Shown here: one piece after another, positions 6,872-15,648 of the stretch
How positions within the stretch are numbered: position 1 is the stretch's first letter
Layout: every line of letters starts with the position of its first letter
Assembly (NCBI GenBank): GCA_035293765.1
Contig: DATGMF010000074.1
Location: forward strand, 130,140-194,139
Reading direction: 5' to 3'
Origin: DASRHT01 sp035293765
GTDB lineage: Bacteria; Chloroflexota; Ktedonobacteria; Ktedonobacterales; Ktedonobacteraceae
Length of the DNA stretch: 64,000 nt
Program-made: the position numbers and the translations under genes
The notes under the pieces: model-generated
Databases searched by the model: none
What the model saw: only the letters and a program-made list of their open reading frames with translations
What the model was told of the DNA's origin: nothing

Positions 6872-7663
6872 CTACTTAAATGCTTTGACGATGGGAAGGG
6901 CCTGGCAGATAAAGTCGGCGGTCAATTCGAACGAGAAGAGTCCGGTGTTGATCAGCAGATGATAGAGGTCGGACTGACGACCATCCGAGCCATAGTGGCG
7001 GCGCAGATAGCTTTGATGTTCGTAATCGCGCTGCTCAACCAGGCGTGTGGCCTGGGCATAGTCGAGATTGAAGCGCTGCATAATGTTCTCGATGCGCTGG
7101 GGAAGGGGAGAGAAGATGGAGATATGGAGCGTGCGGGGGACGCTATGCAGCAAAAATTGCGACCCGCGCCCGACGATAACGGCGTTCCCCTGAGAAGCTG
7201 CCTCCAGAATGACCCTTTGCGTCAATTGTAGATATGCCTGCTCCTTCGATTGCGTCAGGACGAATGCCGGTTGCAGCAGCGCGCCATAGCCGATATTGAA
7301 CGGGTTGCTGGCTCGGACCGCCTCAAGCAGGTGTCCGACCATTCCAGCGGTCTGCTCATCCTGGCGAGCGGCCTGCTCCACATCGACTCCTAATCGACGC
7401 GCCACCTCATTGATGATCTCTTGATCAACGTACTGCAATCCGGCCTTTTGCGCCACCAGCCGGGCAACGGTAGCTCCTCCGCTGCCAAACTGGCGTGAGA
7501 TCGTCACCACAACCGTCTCTGCTGGAGGAACACCTTCCGGCATTGGTTCCCCTTGCCACGCGGTCTCTGGCAATACTCTGGTTTCTTTTGGAGCGGAGCC
7601 CTTTGGGGCCTGTTGTTCCGGCTGTACCTGCGGCTGCGCGCGACCTCCGAATAGGGATGCCAT
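6872..7663 (-). CDS. Cytidylate kinase-like family protein
   Basis: A 263-residue P-loop protein of the cytidylate-kinase-like family. After a ~50-residue Pro/Gln-rich linker comes VVVTISRQFGSGGATVARLVA, the family's Walker A variant. It is followed by YVDQEIINEVARRLGV, NAVIVGRGSQFLL and the lid-like RFNLDYAQATRLVEQRDYEHQ. The family is related to Cmk, but its physiological substrate is usually unproven. The N-terminal extension makes it longer than a plain Cmk. The gene is monocistronic and convergent with the AHSA1 terminator. Confidence 0.85.
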   Translation of the reverse strand: MASLFGGRAQPQVQPEQQAPKGSAPKETRVLPETAWQGEPMPEGVPPAETVVVTISRQFGSGGATVARLVAQKAGLQYVDQEIINEVARRLGVDVEQAARQDEQTAGMVGHLLEAVRASNPFNIGYGALLQPAFVLTQSKEQAYLQLTQRVILEAASQGNAVIVGRGSQFLLHSVPRTLHISIFSPLPQRIENIMQRFNLDYAQATRLVEQRDYEHQSYLRRHYGSDGRQSDLYHLLINTGLFSFELTADFICQALPIVKAFK

Positions 7664-7788
7664 TAGCTCATCCTTTATATATTCAATCAGGGTAAAGTAT
7701 TATAGCACCTTTATTGTATAGCATGCTAGAACAATGATGCAAATAGAGGTGTGTTCAGGGTAGCAATGTTCAAAAAAGCCAGGGATAG

Positions 7789-8298
7789 CTACTGCGGGAG
7801 GTTAAGCGCTTCTGCCCGCGCTTTCAAATTCTCTGCAACCGCATTAAAGCCGCGCTGCAAGTCCTTGCCAAGCGTGATTTTTAATGCGGGGGCGAGGAGG
7901 CCCGTAAATGCTTCTCGGGTCCAATATTGGGTTGTATTAGCATCAATGGGGGTGAGCGTCTGGAATCGCTCGCCTCGCAGCAACCAGCCTGGCGAACGTG
8001 TCTTCCATGCCAGCAGACGCATGGGCTCAATTGCGGTAATCGTCTCAATACTTTTCACCTGGAGCCGTTTATTCATGCGCACGTACATTGTGAGCAGCTC
8101 GCCGACCTGGAAAGAGGAGTGCATTACAGGGACAAAGGTATTCCATTCGTGGTAGCGTTCCAGATCAATCAGAACGGACCAGACGCAATCGAGCGGAGCA
8201 TTAATAGTGATGGTAGCCTGGACAGCAAACCAGCCGGTGGTATCTGATATGTGCATATCGCTATTGCAGCCTTTTATGTAGTTAACAAGCCAACTCAT
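7789..8298 (-). CDS. SRPBCC family (polyketide cyclase/dehydrase-like) protein
   Basis: A 169-residue START-fold protein: ATITINAPLDCVWSVLIDLERYHEWNTF is the classic N-terminal strand-helix signature. Strand LLAWKTRSPGWLLRGERFQTL and the long C-terminal helix (GLLAPALKITLGKDLQRGFN) complete the fold. It binds a small hydrophobic ligand; no enzymatic role can be assigned. An internal ATG at the MHISDTT segment is an alternative start. It stands alone between the kinase-like gene and a 280-bp stretch (8299-8582) in which I see no gene. Confidence 0.82.
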   Translation of the reverse strand: MSWLVNYIKGCNSDMHISDTTGWFAVQATITINAPLDCVWSVLIDLERYHEWNTFVPVMHSSFQVGELLTMYVRMNKRLQVKSIETITAIEPMRLLAWKTRSPGWLLRGERFQTLTPIDANTTQYWTREAFTGLLAPALKITLGKDLQRGFNAVAENLKARAEALNLPQ

Positions 8299-8582
8299 TA
8301 TTGCAACTTGGCAGCTATTAAATTTTTTTCAAGCCTGGATAATCTGATGTACATAGTATCATAGAAATTACCCGTTTGCGCCTTATCAAAAGGCTTTTCC
8401 TTGAAATGCTTACACTGTCGTACCGATTACGTGATCTCAACCACCTGGGTGTCGTTTATCTCCCGAACTTGCCGGGCTCAGAAGGCAAAGCGATTGCTTC
8501 TGTTACTTTTTGCGTGTTTCATATACCTTTTCTGTTGGGAAAAGAGCATTAAGGCTCGCCAAAAAGTGAGATATGGGTCGGA

Positions 8583-8825
8583 TTAATGAGAAGGAGCGTT
8601 CGCTGTTTTGTCAGTTCGGCGAAGCCACCAGCGCCGGAAGGCTACCAGCGCCCAGATTGCCTCGACCACCCCGAATGGCCATGTTCCGGCAAGCCACCCA
8701 TAGAGCGAGGAGGCTGCACAGGCCAGGGCGAAGACAAGAACCCACCAGGAAGAGCGATGTTCGAGCGTATAAGAGAGCAACATGAGTGCTACTGCGCTCG
8801 CGCCAAAAAGCGTTAACATGTTCAT
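8583..8825 (-). CDS. Small membrane protein
   Basis: An 80-residue hydrophobic protein with two or three membrane helices (LTLFGASAVALMLLSYTL; WWVLVFALACAASSLYGWLA; VVEAIWALVAFRRWW) and a basic C terminus, which the positive-inside rule places in the cytoplasm. AAAGGGG lies upstream of the ATG. It resembles small conserved inner-membrane proteins of unknown function and is divergent from the LysR gene. Confidence 0.65.
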   Translation of the reverse strand: MNMLTLFGASAVALMLLSYTLEHRSSWWVLVFALACAASSLYGWLAGTWPFGVVEAIWALVAFRRWWLRRTDKTANAPSH

Positions 8826-8920
8826 AGCCGTAACAACCCCTTTGTCTGTAAGGTTTTATGAGCAAAATTTTTCTATAATATATAATATATTGGTTATGTC
8901 TCTTTCTCAGGGGGGACCTG

Positions 8921-9829
8921 ATGCGTAACATTAATTTGCACCAGTTGGCGACCTTCCAGGTGGTCGCGAAGTATTGTAGCTATGTGCGGGCGGCTGAAGA
9001 GCTGCATTTCAGCCAGCCAGCCGTCTCGGCCCAGATCCGCCAGCTTGAGGAGTCGATGGGCATCAAGCTGTTCGACAAAATCGGGCGCAAGACCCATCTG
9101 ACGCAGGCGGGCGAAGAACTCTATCTTTATAGCCAGAAAATCTTTTCCCTCATTGATGAAACGGTAGAGACGATGGAGGCCCTGCGCAGTCCCTATCACG
9201 GTCGCCTCAGCGTTGGCGCGGATACAACCGTGGGGACGTATGTGGTGCCGAAAATGCTCGGAAATTTTCATCAGCTCTACCCCGATGTCGAGATCACTCT
9301 GGAGGTGGTCAATCGCGGCTACCTGGTCGATGCGCTGGTGAATAACCGCATCGATATGGTGATCATGGGCAAGATCCCGACCGAGGTGCCCGTCTTCGTG
9401 GCCCCATTTGCTCCCAACGAACTGGTGCTGGTCGCTCCTCCCACCCATCGCCTTGCTGGTTGCGTCAAAGTTCCCTTTACCGAGCTGGCGCGCGAGCACT
9501 TTCTGCTGCGCGAAGTCGGTTCAGGTACGCGTAGCGCGCTCGAAAGCGCATTTCAAGAGGCGGGCCTCCCCTTGCAGGTAAGCATGCAGGTGGGGAATAA
9601 TAGTGCTATCAAGCAAGGAGTCGCGTCCGGGCTGGGCATTGCGTTGATCTCGCGGGTGGCGCTCGATATGGAGCTGGAGACCAATCGGCTGGTCATTCTT
9701 GATGTCGAAGGTTTTCCGATCATGCGGCAGTGGCGGCTGGTGCATTTGAAGGATAAAAATCTTTCGGCTACAGCTCGTGCCTTTAAGCACTTTATCTTGC
9801 AACATACCAGTCAGGCGGTGTATAAATAG
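8921..9829 (+). CDS. LysR-family transcriptional regulator
   Basis: A 302-residue LysR-type regulator: winged HTH in residues 1-65 (LATFQVVAKYCSYVRAAEEL, SQPAVSAQIRQLEESMGIKL), then linker helix and a periplasmic-binding-like effector domain (LSVGADTTVGTYVVPKMLG; GSGTRSALESAF; SGLGIALISRVALDMEL). The effector domain resembles the CbbR/CysL group. It directly precedes, on the same strand, the acyl-CoA dehydrogenase/MaoC/CitE genes. LysR regulators are usual in itaconate-type operons, so it probably controls them with a CoA-ester or dicarboxylate inducer. Confidence 0.9.
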   Translation: MRNINLHQLATFQVVAKYCSYVRAAEELHFSQPAVSAQIRQLEESMGIKLFDKIGRKTHLTQAGEELYLYSQKIFSLIDETVETMEALRSPYHGRLSVGADTTVGTYVVPKMLGNFHQLYPDVEITLEVVNRGYLVDALVNNRIDMVIMGKIPTEVPVFVAPFAPNELVLVAPPTHRLAGCVKVPFTELAREHFLLREVGSGTRSALESAFQEAGLPLQVSMQVGNNSAIKQGVASGLGIALISRVALDMELETNRLVILDVEGFPIMRQWRLVHLKDKNLSATARAFKHFILQHTSQAVYK

Positions 9830-9863
9830 AACTGAACAGCGTTCAGCAGGAAGGGAAAAATAT

Positions 9864-11024
9864 TTGGATACAACGTCCGATACTGAGAAACAGATGGTTG
9901 TCGCGGAGGTGCGCCGCTTCGTTGATCGCGAAGTGATCCCGGTGGCGCATGACCTGGAGAAGCACGATAGCTATCCTGTTGAGCTGGTGAATAAGCTCAA
10001 GGAGTTGGGCATCTTCAGCGCCACCATTCCCGAAGCTTATGGCGGGCTTGGCTTCGATTTCAGCACCTATGTGCAGATCGTGGAGGAGCTTTCGCGCGGC
10101 TGGATGAGCCTGAGCGGCATCGTCAATACCCATGTGCTGGTGGCGCATATGATCAACACCTTTGGCACCGAGGAGCAGCGCCGCCGCTTCTTGCCCATCA
10201 TGGCAGAAGGCGATAAGCGCGGCGGGCTCTGTCTCTCGGAGGCCGATGCCGGCAGCGATGTGCAGTCTATCGCGATGACCGCCACGCGCGACGGGGATGA
10301 TTACCTGCTCAACGGCTCCAAACTCTGGGTGACGAATGGCGTCAACGCCAGTATTTTCGCCGTTCTGGCCCGCACCGATCTCGCTGCGCGTCCTCCTTAT
10401 AAAGGGATGAGTCTATTTCTGGTCGAAAAGGGCACGCCCGGCTTGAGCGTGGGGCGCACCTTTGAGAAGCTGGGCTATAAGGGCGTCGATACCGCCGAAC
10501 TGATCTTTGAGCAGGCCCGCGTGCCCGTCGCTAACCTGCTCGGAGGCGTCGAAGGCGAGGGCTTCAAACACGCGATGGGCGGTCTGGAAGTCGGGCGCAT
10601 CAATGTCTCGGCCCGCGCTATCGGCGTTGCCCAGGCTGCCTTTAACGACTCGATCAAATACGCGCAGCAACGCGTTACCTTTGGCAAACCCATTGCAGAG
10701 CACCAGGCGATCCAGATCAAACTGGCCGATATGGCAACCAAGATCGAGGCCGCTCGCCTGTTGTTGCAGAAGGCCGCCGCCAAGAAGGATCGGGGCGAAC
10801 GCTGCGATCTGGAGGCTGGCATGGCAAAACTTTTTGCTTCTGAGACGTGCCAGGAAGTGACTCTGGAGGCCATGCGCATCCACGGCGGCTTTGGCTATAC
10901 AAAGGATTTCAATGTCGAGCGGTACTATCGCGACGCGCCTTTTATGCTGGTGGGCGAGGGGACCAGCGAGATCCAGCGCCTGATCATTGCGCGCCAGCTA
11001 TTGCAAAAACATGGGCTTGAATAG
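9864..11024 (+). CDS. Acyl-CoA dehydrogenase
   Basis: A 386-residue flavoenzyme of the short-chain acyl-CoA dehydrogenase type, oxidising acyl-CoA to the 2-enoyl-CoA with FAD. Motifs: LCLSEADAGSDVQS (FAD/substrate loop), LNGSKLWVTNG, the interface QAIQIKLADMATKIEAARLL, and the C-terminal RIHGGFGYTKDFNVERYYRDA with VGEGTSEIQRLIIARQ, which contains the usual catalytic Glu position. TTG 9864 is chosen because AGGAAGGG lies about 8 nt upstream and the length becomes standard; the longer frame would overlap the LysR gene. First gene of a three-gene CoA operon. Confidence 0.92.
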   Translation: MDTTSDTEKQMVVAEVRRFVDREVIPVAHDLEKHDSYPVELVNKLKELGIFSATIPEAYGGLGFDFSTYVQIVEELSRGWMSLSGIVNTHVLVAHMINTFGTEEQRRRFLPIMAEGDKRGGLCLSEADAGSDVQSIAMTATRDGDDYLLNGSKLWVTNGVNASIFAVLARTDLAARPPYKGMSLFLVEKGTPGLSVGRTFEKLGYKGVDTAELIFEQARVPVANLLGGVEGEGFKHAMGGLEVGRINVSARAIGVAQAAFNDSIKYAQQRVTFGKPIAEHQAIQIKLADMATKIEAARLLLQKAAAKKDRGERCDLEAGMAKLFASETCQEVTLEAMRIHGGFGYTKDFNVERYYRDAPFMLVGEGTSEIQRLIIARQLLQKHGLE

Positions 11025-11036
11025 AGAGGGGTCAAG

Positions 11037-11552
11037 ATGCAATTTGGTCGTTGTTTTGAAGAATTTGAGATCGGAGCGATCTATAAACACTGGCCCGGTC
11101 GCACCATCACCGAGTACGATGATACGCTCTTCTGTATGCTCACGATGAATCATCACCCGTTACATATCGATGCCAACTACGCGGAAGGTACGCAGTTCAA
11201 ACAGCGTCTCGTCGTGGGGACGCTGGTCTTTAGCATTGCGCTGGGCATGTCCGTCGAGGATGTGAGCGGCAAGGCTATCGCCAATCTCGAATTCGAGAAT
11301 GTCAAGCACATCGGCCCGACCTTTCACGGCGATACCATTTATGCCGAGACAAAGGTGCTCGATAAAAAGCTGTCGAGCAGCAAGCCCGACCGCGGCATTG
11401 TGACGGTCGAGACCATCGCGTATAACCAGCGCGGCGAGACCGTGCTATCGTTTAAGCGGCGTGTGATGGTGCCAACACTGGCGTCTGACGCCATTCAGCA
11501 GCGGGCCTGGGAAGAGAAGACGGAGCGACGCCGCAAGAGTACGCAGCTATGA
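11037..11552 (+). CDS. MaoC-family dehydratase (itaconyl-/mesaconyl-CoA hydratase-like)
   Basis: A 171-residue hot-dog-fold hydratase of the MaoC type. FEEFEIGAIYKHWPGRTITEYDD leads into HHPLHIDANYA, the hydratase motif region with Asp and His, then VVGTLVFSIALGMSV and GDTIYAETKVLDKK. Between an acyl-CoA dehydrogenase and a CitE-type lyase it fits a hydratase for itaconyl-CoA or mesaconyl-CoA, giving a citramalyl- or methylmalyl-CoA for the lyase. It starts 12 bp after the dehydrogenase stop. Substrate assignment is by context only. Confidence 0.88.
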   Translation: MQFGRCFEEFEIGAIYKHWPGRTITEYDDTLFCMLTMNHHPLHIDANYAEGTQFKQRLVVGTLVFSIALGMSVEDVSGKAIANLEFENVKHIGPTFHGDTIYAETKVLDKKLSSSKPDRGIVTVETIAYNQRGETVLSFKRRVMVPTLASDAIQQRAWEEKTERRRKSTQL

Positions 11553-11559
11553 AAGGATT

Positions 11560-12462
11560 ATGATGCGTTTAAGACGATCTGAATTATCAACACCGGCCAG
11601 CAACGAACGTATGATGGAGAAGGCCGCAGGCAGCAGCGCCGACCTGCTATTTCTTGACCTGGAAGATTCGGTCTCGCCCAACGAAAAGGTGGCATCAAGG
11701 GCGAAGGTCGTCAGGGCGCTCAAAACGCTGGACTGGGGCAAGAAGACGCGCGCCTACCGCATCAACGCGCTGGACACGGAATATGCTTATCAGGATATTA
11801 TTTCGGTAGTGGAGGAAGCGGGCGAGTACGTGGATGTGATCATCGTGCCCAAAGTCAAGTCCGCCCGCGAGGTCTGGTGGGTTGATACGCTGCTGACGCA
11901 GATAGAGAAGCGACTGAACCTGTCCAAACGCATCGGGCTGGAAGTTCTGATCGAGGAGGTGGAGGCGATCATCCATATCGAAGAGATCGCGCTTGCCAGC
12001 CCGCGCCTGGAAGCATTGATATTTGGTCCCGCCGACTATAGCGCCTCTCAGGGAATGGATAGCAGGGTCATCGAGGGCCATCTTGACGAATATCCGGGCG
12101 ATCCCTGGCATTATGCGCGCAATAGAATCGCCATCGCCGCTCGCATGGCCGGCCTCGATGCGATAGATGGAGCCTTCCCCGACTTCAAAAATCTCGATGG
12201 TTATCGCAGAGAATGTGTACGTGCGCGCGTACTGGGCTTTGCGGGCAAGTGGGCCATTCATCCCAACCAGATTACCATCGCCAATCAGGTCTTCTCGCCT
12301 TCCCAAGAGGAGGTCGCGTACGCCCGCAAGCTCGATGCCGCCTACGCCGAATCGCTCGCTAACGGCCTGGGAGCGGTCGCGATAGATGGCAAGATGATCG
12401 ATGTCGCGGTCGTTCGCAGCCTGCGCAACGTGATTCAAAAGGCGGAACTGATCGGGATGTGA
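11560..12462 (+). CDS. CitE-like CoA-ester lyase (HpcH/HpaI aldolase family)
   Basis: A 300-residue CitE/HpcH-type aldolase cleaving beta-hydroxyacyl-CoA esters such as citramalyl-CoA or malyl-CoA. Visible: RRSELSTPASNERMMEKAAG, LLFLDLEDSVSPNEK (metal-site Glu/Asp), YRINALDTEYAYQDI (Arg), VEVLIEEVEAI (Glu), FGPADYSAS and AIHPNQI. The start may be the second ATG at 11563, better spaced from AAAGGA. Third gene of the operon after acyl-CoA dehydrogenase and MaoC. A CoA-transferase, needed for itaconate activation, is not in the window. A strong terminator follows. Confidence 0.9.
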   Translation: MMRLRRSELSTPASNERMMEKAAGSSADLLFLDLEDSVSPNEKVASRAKVVRALKTLDWGKKTRAYRINALDTEYAYQDIISVVEEAGEYVDVIIVPKVKSAREVWWVDTLLTQIEKRLNLSKRIGLEVLIEEVEAIIHIEEIALASPRLEALIFGPADYSASQGMDSRVIEGHLDEYPGDPWHYARNRIAIAARMAGLDAIDGAFPDFKNLDGYRRECVRARVLGFAGKWAIHPNQITIANQVFSPSQEEVAYARKLDAAYAESLANGLGAVAIDGKMIDVAVVRSLRNVIQKAELIGM

Positions 12463-12484
12463 TTGTTTTGCCCTGATGATGCCC

Positions 12485-12524
12485 AAAAACCGCAGAGAAG
12501 GTATCAGTCTTCTCTGCGGTTTTT
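12485..12524 (+). terminator. Rho-independent terminator
   Basis: A perfect 16-bp stem (12485-12500 with 12509-12524), 8-nt loop, A-run on the left and T-run on the right, so it can work on both strands. It closes the CoA operon. Confidence 0.92.
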
Positions 12525-12668
12525 AATGTTGCTGTGATGAAGAAAGCTTGATGATGAAGTCAATTGTATTGGTAACTATCTGTTGTGATTGCAGTTACGG
12601 TAGATATATAAGTTTATTCTGTTCCATCAACATCGATGTACTTTGAAATGTTCCGCGTTAGGGCAGGG

Positions 12669-12694
12669 GTAGAGGCAATCCCTTGTGGTTGCCC
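12669..12694 (+). repeat. Degenerate copy of repeat family A
   Basis: It differs by a few bases from GTAGGGGCAATCCCTTGCGG...TTGCCC seen at 25611, 45323, 53461 and 53546. It lies 50 bp upstream of the first WxL-like gene, in its leader. Confidence 0.6.
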
Positions 12695-12746
12695 AGCGCC
12701 AACAGAACGCAGAATCGAAATAACCAAGAAGAAAAGAGGCGTCTCA

Positions 12747-13379
12747 ATGCGCTTGCAAAAATATCTGGCTCTTAAATTATGCTCAAGCTTTCTGCTCATG
12801 AGTGTTCTGGGGATGACGACGCTCTTGCTGAGCAACGGAACTCAGGCGGCTACCTGCTCATTTACCCCTTGCACCTTGAATGCCAATGTCGCTTTTACCG
12901 TTGCCAGTTCAACCTTAACTTCGTCAGTTTCTACTCCTGTAGTCAATGGGGGCCATCCCATCATCTTGACTGGACACGATCAGACGATTGGCTTTACCTT
13001 TGTCGTTGGTGTTAATGATGCTCGTGGTAATGGCGCGGGCTGGAGGGTAACGGCCAGTAGCCCGGGATTGAATATCAAGGTGTCCGGTCCCAGTGGTCCG
13101 GTGATTGTCAATGAGCCTTTTAAGCTTTCGACTTCTATCATACCGCCAATCGTGGTGACCTGTCAGAGTGACTCGACCTGTAGCCCCGTCAGCGGTCTGG
13201 CCCGTCCACCGGTAGCTGGTAGCCTGGCTACGCCGCTCATTCTGGAGAGCGCTCCTCTGGGTCAGGGTCTCGGCGCTTTCAATATTACCACTAACGGCCA
13301 GTTTTTCCTGCCTGGTAATACCCTGCCGGGCAATAGCTATGCTGCGACTGTGACGGTTGTGGTGGCGAATACGCCGTAA
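12747..13379 (+). CDS. Secreted WxL-like domain protein 1
   Basis: A 210-residue exported protein: basic N terminus, hydrophobic core (SFLLMSVLGMTTLLLSNG) and cleavage near TQAA. The mature part has the hallmark VNDARGNGAGWRVTASS, matching the D-x-R-G...GW-x-L motif of WxL cell-wall-binding domains. It also has two cysteine pairs (CSFTPC; CQSDSTC) and a final strand TVTVVVANTP where WxL domains have a second aromatic motif (TWTL), here altered. In Firmicutes WxL proteins bind peptidoglycan and pair with DUF916 proteins, as here. ATG 12747 heads the signal peptide, and the longer frame is leader. Confidence 0.65.
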   Translation: MRLQKYLALKLCSSFLLMSVLGMTTLLLSNGTQAATCSFTPCTLNANVAFTVASSTLTSSVSTPVVNGGHPIILTGHDQTIGFTFVVGVNDARGNGAGWRVTASSPGLNIKVSGPSGPVIVNEPFKLSTSIIPPIVVTCQSDSTCSPVSGLARPPVAGSLATPLILESAPLGQGLGAFNITTNGQFFLPGNTLPGNSYAATVTVVVANTP

Positions 13380-13479
13380 GCTGTTCTGGCTCTTTCACGG
13401 GTTGATGGATCGATGGAGAAAGGGAGAGCAATGTTTACAGAGCTCTCACCTTTCCAGGATTATGGAGGAGAGAATTAGG

Positions 13480-14568
13480 ATGAGGTGGTTACTGGGGTTC
13501 CCTCATAAGGCTGGTGGGTGGCGTTATATACATATGCTCATTCCGGCTATCTTGTTAATAAATATTTTGGGCGTAGTTTCTGCTCATGCGGCGGGAGGCG
13601 GCCCCAACTTTAGCCTGCAACCGGTCTATTATGACCCTGCGGACCCGGTCTCTGCATCATATTTTGTCTTTCATGGTCATCCTGCAATGCAAGTGCGTAA
13701 TAGCGTGCGTGTGAGCAACATCGGCGCCGCTGCGGGAATGGTCAGCCTTTATCCGGTGGATGCGTTTACCTCCGATTTAAGTGGCACCTCCTTTCGCCCT
13801 CATAGTGCGCCGCTGCGTGACGTGGGGGCCTGGACCGTGCTAAGCCGGAGTATATTCACCCTTGCTCCAGGACAAAGCGCAGTGGTGCCGTTTCAAGTTG
13901 CTATTCCTGATCATGTACGTCCAGGGCAGCATGTTGGCGGTATCGTCGCGGAAAATATGACAGTGCAGGACGCAACCCCTGGCAATTTACAAATTGCGGT
14001 GCAGCAGCTTACCATTGTGGCGGTGATGGTCAGCCTGCCTGGCCCACAGACGGAAGCGTTGGCTGTGTCGGGCGTTGGCAATGATCAGGCGAGCCAGTTT
14101 CAACGCTTGCTCATCGGATTGCGCAATACAGGCAATATGCTGCTACAACCGTCGGGCAGCCTGAAAATTTTTGATCTCACTGGCAATCTTTTGCAGGATA
14201 TACCGTTAAAGCTGGATACTATCCTACCTCAGGATGCTATTGACTATCCCGTCTATATTCTTCACCGCGCCCTGCCCTTGGGGGAATATAGAGCTGACCT
14301 GTCATTGACCTATGGACACGACCATGCCCTGATGTATGCAACATTCTTCGCTATTAGCCCATCGCCTTCTACGGAAGGCGGGTTTCCTGATCTGATTACC
14401 GCCAGACCGGCGCAGTTTTTGAGTCAGTTAGCGCTCTGGCAGTATGTGGGGGGCGGTTTGATCCTCTTACTACTGGTAAGCATTGTGAGTTGCTGGCTAT
14501 TTAGCCGTTATAGAACGGTGAAGCGCGTAAAGCAGCAGGCACGGCAGAGAGTACGAGTCAAACCCTGA
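13480..14568 (+). CDS. DUF916/WxLIP-like surface protein with C-terminal membrane anchor, 1
   Basis: A 362-residue exported protein. It has a signal segment (IHMLIPAILLINILGVVSAHA), then two beta-rich domains: FSLQPVYYDPA...VRVSNIGAAAGMVSLYPVDA and PGQSAVVPFQVAIPDHVRPGQ, which is the DUF916 (WxL-interacting protein) pattern. A second immunoglobulin-like domain follows to ~310. One membrane helix (VGGGLILLLLVSIVSCWLF, ~332-350) and a very basic cytoplasmic tail end the protein. GGAGGAGAG precedes ATG 13480. The stop codon lies in a partial copy of repeat family B. It shares architecture and length with the 15649-16734 protein. Confidence 0.72.
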   Translation: MRWLLGFPHKAGGWRYIHMLIPAILLINILGVVSAHAAGGGPNFSLQPVYYDPADPVSASYFVFHGHPAMQVRNSVRVSNIGAAAGMVSLYPVDAFTSDLSGTSFRPHSAPLRDVGAWTVLSRSIFTLAPGQSAVVPFQVAIPDHVRPGQHVGGIVAENMTVQDATPGNLQIAVQQLTIVAVMVSLPGPQTEALAVSGVGNDQASQFQRLLIGLRNTGNMLLQPSGSLKIFDLTGNLLQDIPLKLDTILPQDAIDYPVYILHRALPLGEYRADLSLTYGHDHALMYATFFAISPSPSTEGGFPDLITARPAQFLSQLALWQYVGGGLILLLLVSIVSCWLFSRYRTVKRVKQQARQRVRVKP

Positions 14569-14590
14569 AGCGTCAAGGAGAAATGTACTA
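14548..14590 (-). repeat. Partial copy of promoter-bearing repeat family B
   Basis: On the minus strand: TTGACG (14576-14571), 17 bp, TACTCT (14553-14548). The sequence around 14556-14590 closely matches the promoter half of the 43261-43356 element. The hairpin half is not present. It overlaps the last codons of the DUF916-like gene and reads into its 3' end. Confidence 0.55.
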
Positions 14591-14607
14591 AAGGAGATTT
14601 GCGTTTT

Positions 14608-15213
14608 ATGCAGACATATAAGAATCGTATTGTCAGACGCTGGACCCGGCTTCTGTTGCTGGGATGCATAGTCTTAGTTTTAATGAGCATTAACATCAAC
14701 GCAGCCTTTGCCAGTTCATGTACTGCCAATCCAAGCTGTAGCGTCCCGCTCAGAGTGAGTGTGACGCTCACACCTGGTATGTTAAGCGCGAGCCTGGGTG
14801 CGGTGATGTTTCCGGGCGGTTCGGCCATTGTTCTCAACGGCCATGACCAGGCGATTACGTACCTACTGCCCATTTTTGTTAATGATAGTCGTGGCACGGG
14901 CGTGGGCTGGAAGGTCTCTATCATCTCTACAGTCTTCTCAACCGGCCCTTTCGGGCATACCTTGCCTGCTAAGGCTACCTTTGTCATCGCCAATAGCATC
15001 ACCTGCTTAACGATCTGCTCGCCCGTCAATCCTCCCAATGTCGGCCCTCTACCAGCCGGCTTCGCAACGCCTTTGGTATTGGAGGATGCCACTCATGGGC
15101 AGGGGATGGGCAGCTATCAGCTCACCCCAACATTTAAGACCACCATACCTGCCAGCGCTTTTGCCGGAACGTATAAAAGCACATTCACCGTCATCGTCGC
15201 CGCAACCCCATAA
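14608..15213 (+). CDS. Secreted WxL-like domain protein 2
   Basis: A 201-residue exported protein with a strongly basic N terminus, hydrophobic segment LLLLGCIVLVLMSININAAFA and predicted cleavage near AFA-SS. It carries VNDSRGTGVGWKVSIIS (WxL-type first motif), a HDQAITYLLPIF strand shared with protein 1 (HDQTIGFTFVV), ATPLVLEDATHGQGMGSY parallel to ATPLILESAPLGQGLGAF in protein 1, and a final TFTVIVAATP. ATG 14608 follows AAGGAG by 11 nt and is preferred to TTG 14599. It completes a WxL-DUF916-WxL triplet on the plus strand. Confidence 0.65.
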   Translation: MQTYKNRIVRRWTRLLLLGCIVLVLMSININAAFASSCTANPSCSVPLRVSVTLTPGMLSASLGAVMFPGGSAIVLNGHDQAITYLLPIFVNDSRGTGVGWKVSIISTVFSTGPFGHTLPAKATFVIANSITCLTICSPVNPPNVGPLPAGFATPLVLEDATHGQGMGSYQLTPTFKTTIPASAFAGTYKSTFTVIVAATP

Positions 15214-15292
15214 TCCCACAACGAGCCATCCCTCATAAGATAAGCCAGGGGGACGGCGCAATCTTGCCAAAAATGCTCGTAACGCCGTGGCG

Positions 15293-15558
15293 ACAAGATT
15301 GATCGCGTCCAATGTATTGCCATCCCTTACCCTGGATCGCCCCAACCCCCATCAGGGCAAACGCGGGGTCTCTACGTCTCCGTCCAACATTGCGGACACC
15401 GTTCGGATGCATTCCAGGGAAGATGCGATGCTGGGTGGTCGGTAGGGGCAAGGGGCGGCGCGAGGATTGGGTGGGGTCTGGCGCTTGCCCTGGGACGGGA
15501 GCGATGTCTGGGGATGTATATGCGCTAAATCGGACGCGATATAATCGGGTCGGTACGG
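15293..15558. repeat. Decayed copies of repeat family C in a 435-bp gene-free stretch
   Basis: Between the stop at 15213 and the minus-strand gene ending at 15649 I see no gene. It holds degenerate family C fragments: ATCGCGTCCAATGTATTG near 15300 and CGGACGCGATATAATCGGGT near 15531. They resemble the cleaner copies near 18511, 20756, 21074 and 28105. Confidence 0.55.
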
Positions 15559-15648
15559 TGATTTGCGGATGGGAACTTGTCCTGCTGGGGGAGTGCCCTG
15601 TATGACAACACATCCCTGCGTCGTCATATAGAACCTTTTGTATAAGCC

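Noticed and set aside
8401..8586. 61-codon plus-strand ORF with a hydrophobic stretch
   Set aside because: No ribosome site, no recognisable composition, and it overlaps the 3' end of a better-supported small membrane protein gene.
9777..9863. Start of the acyl-CoA dehydrogenase at ATG 9777
   Set aside because: It would overlap the LysR gene by 53 bp and add an unrelated 29-residue N terminus; TTG 9864 has a ribosome site and gives the normal length.
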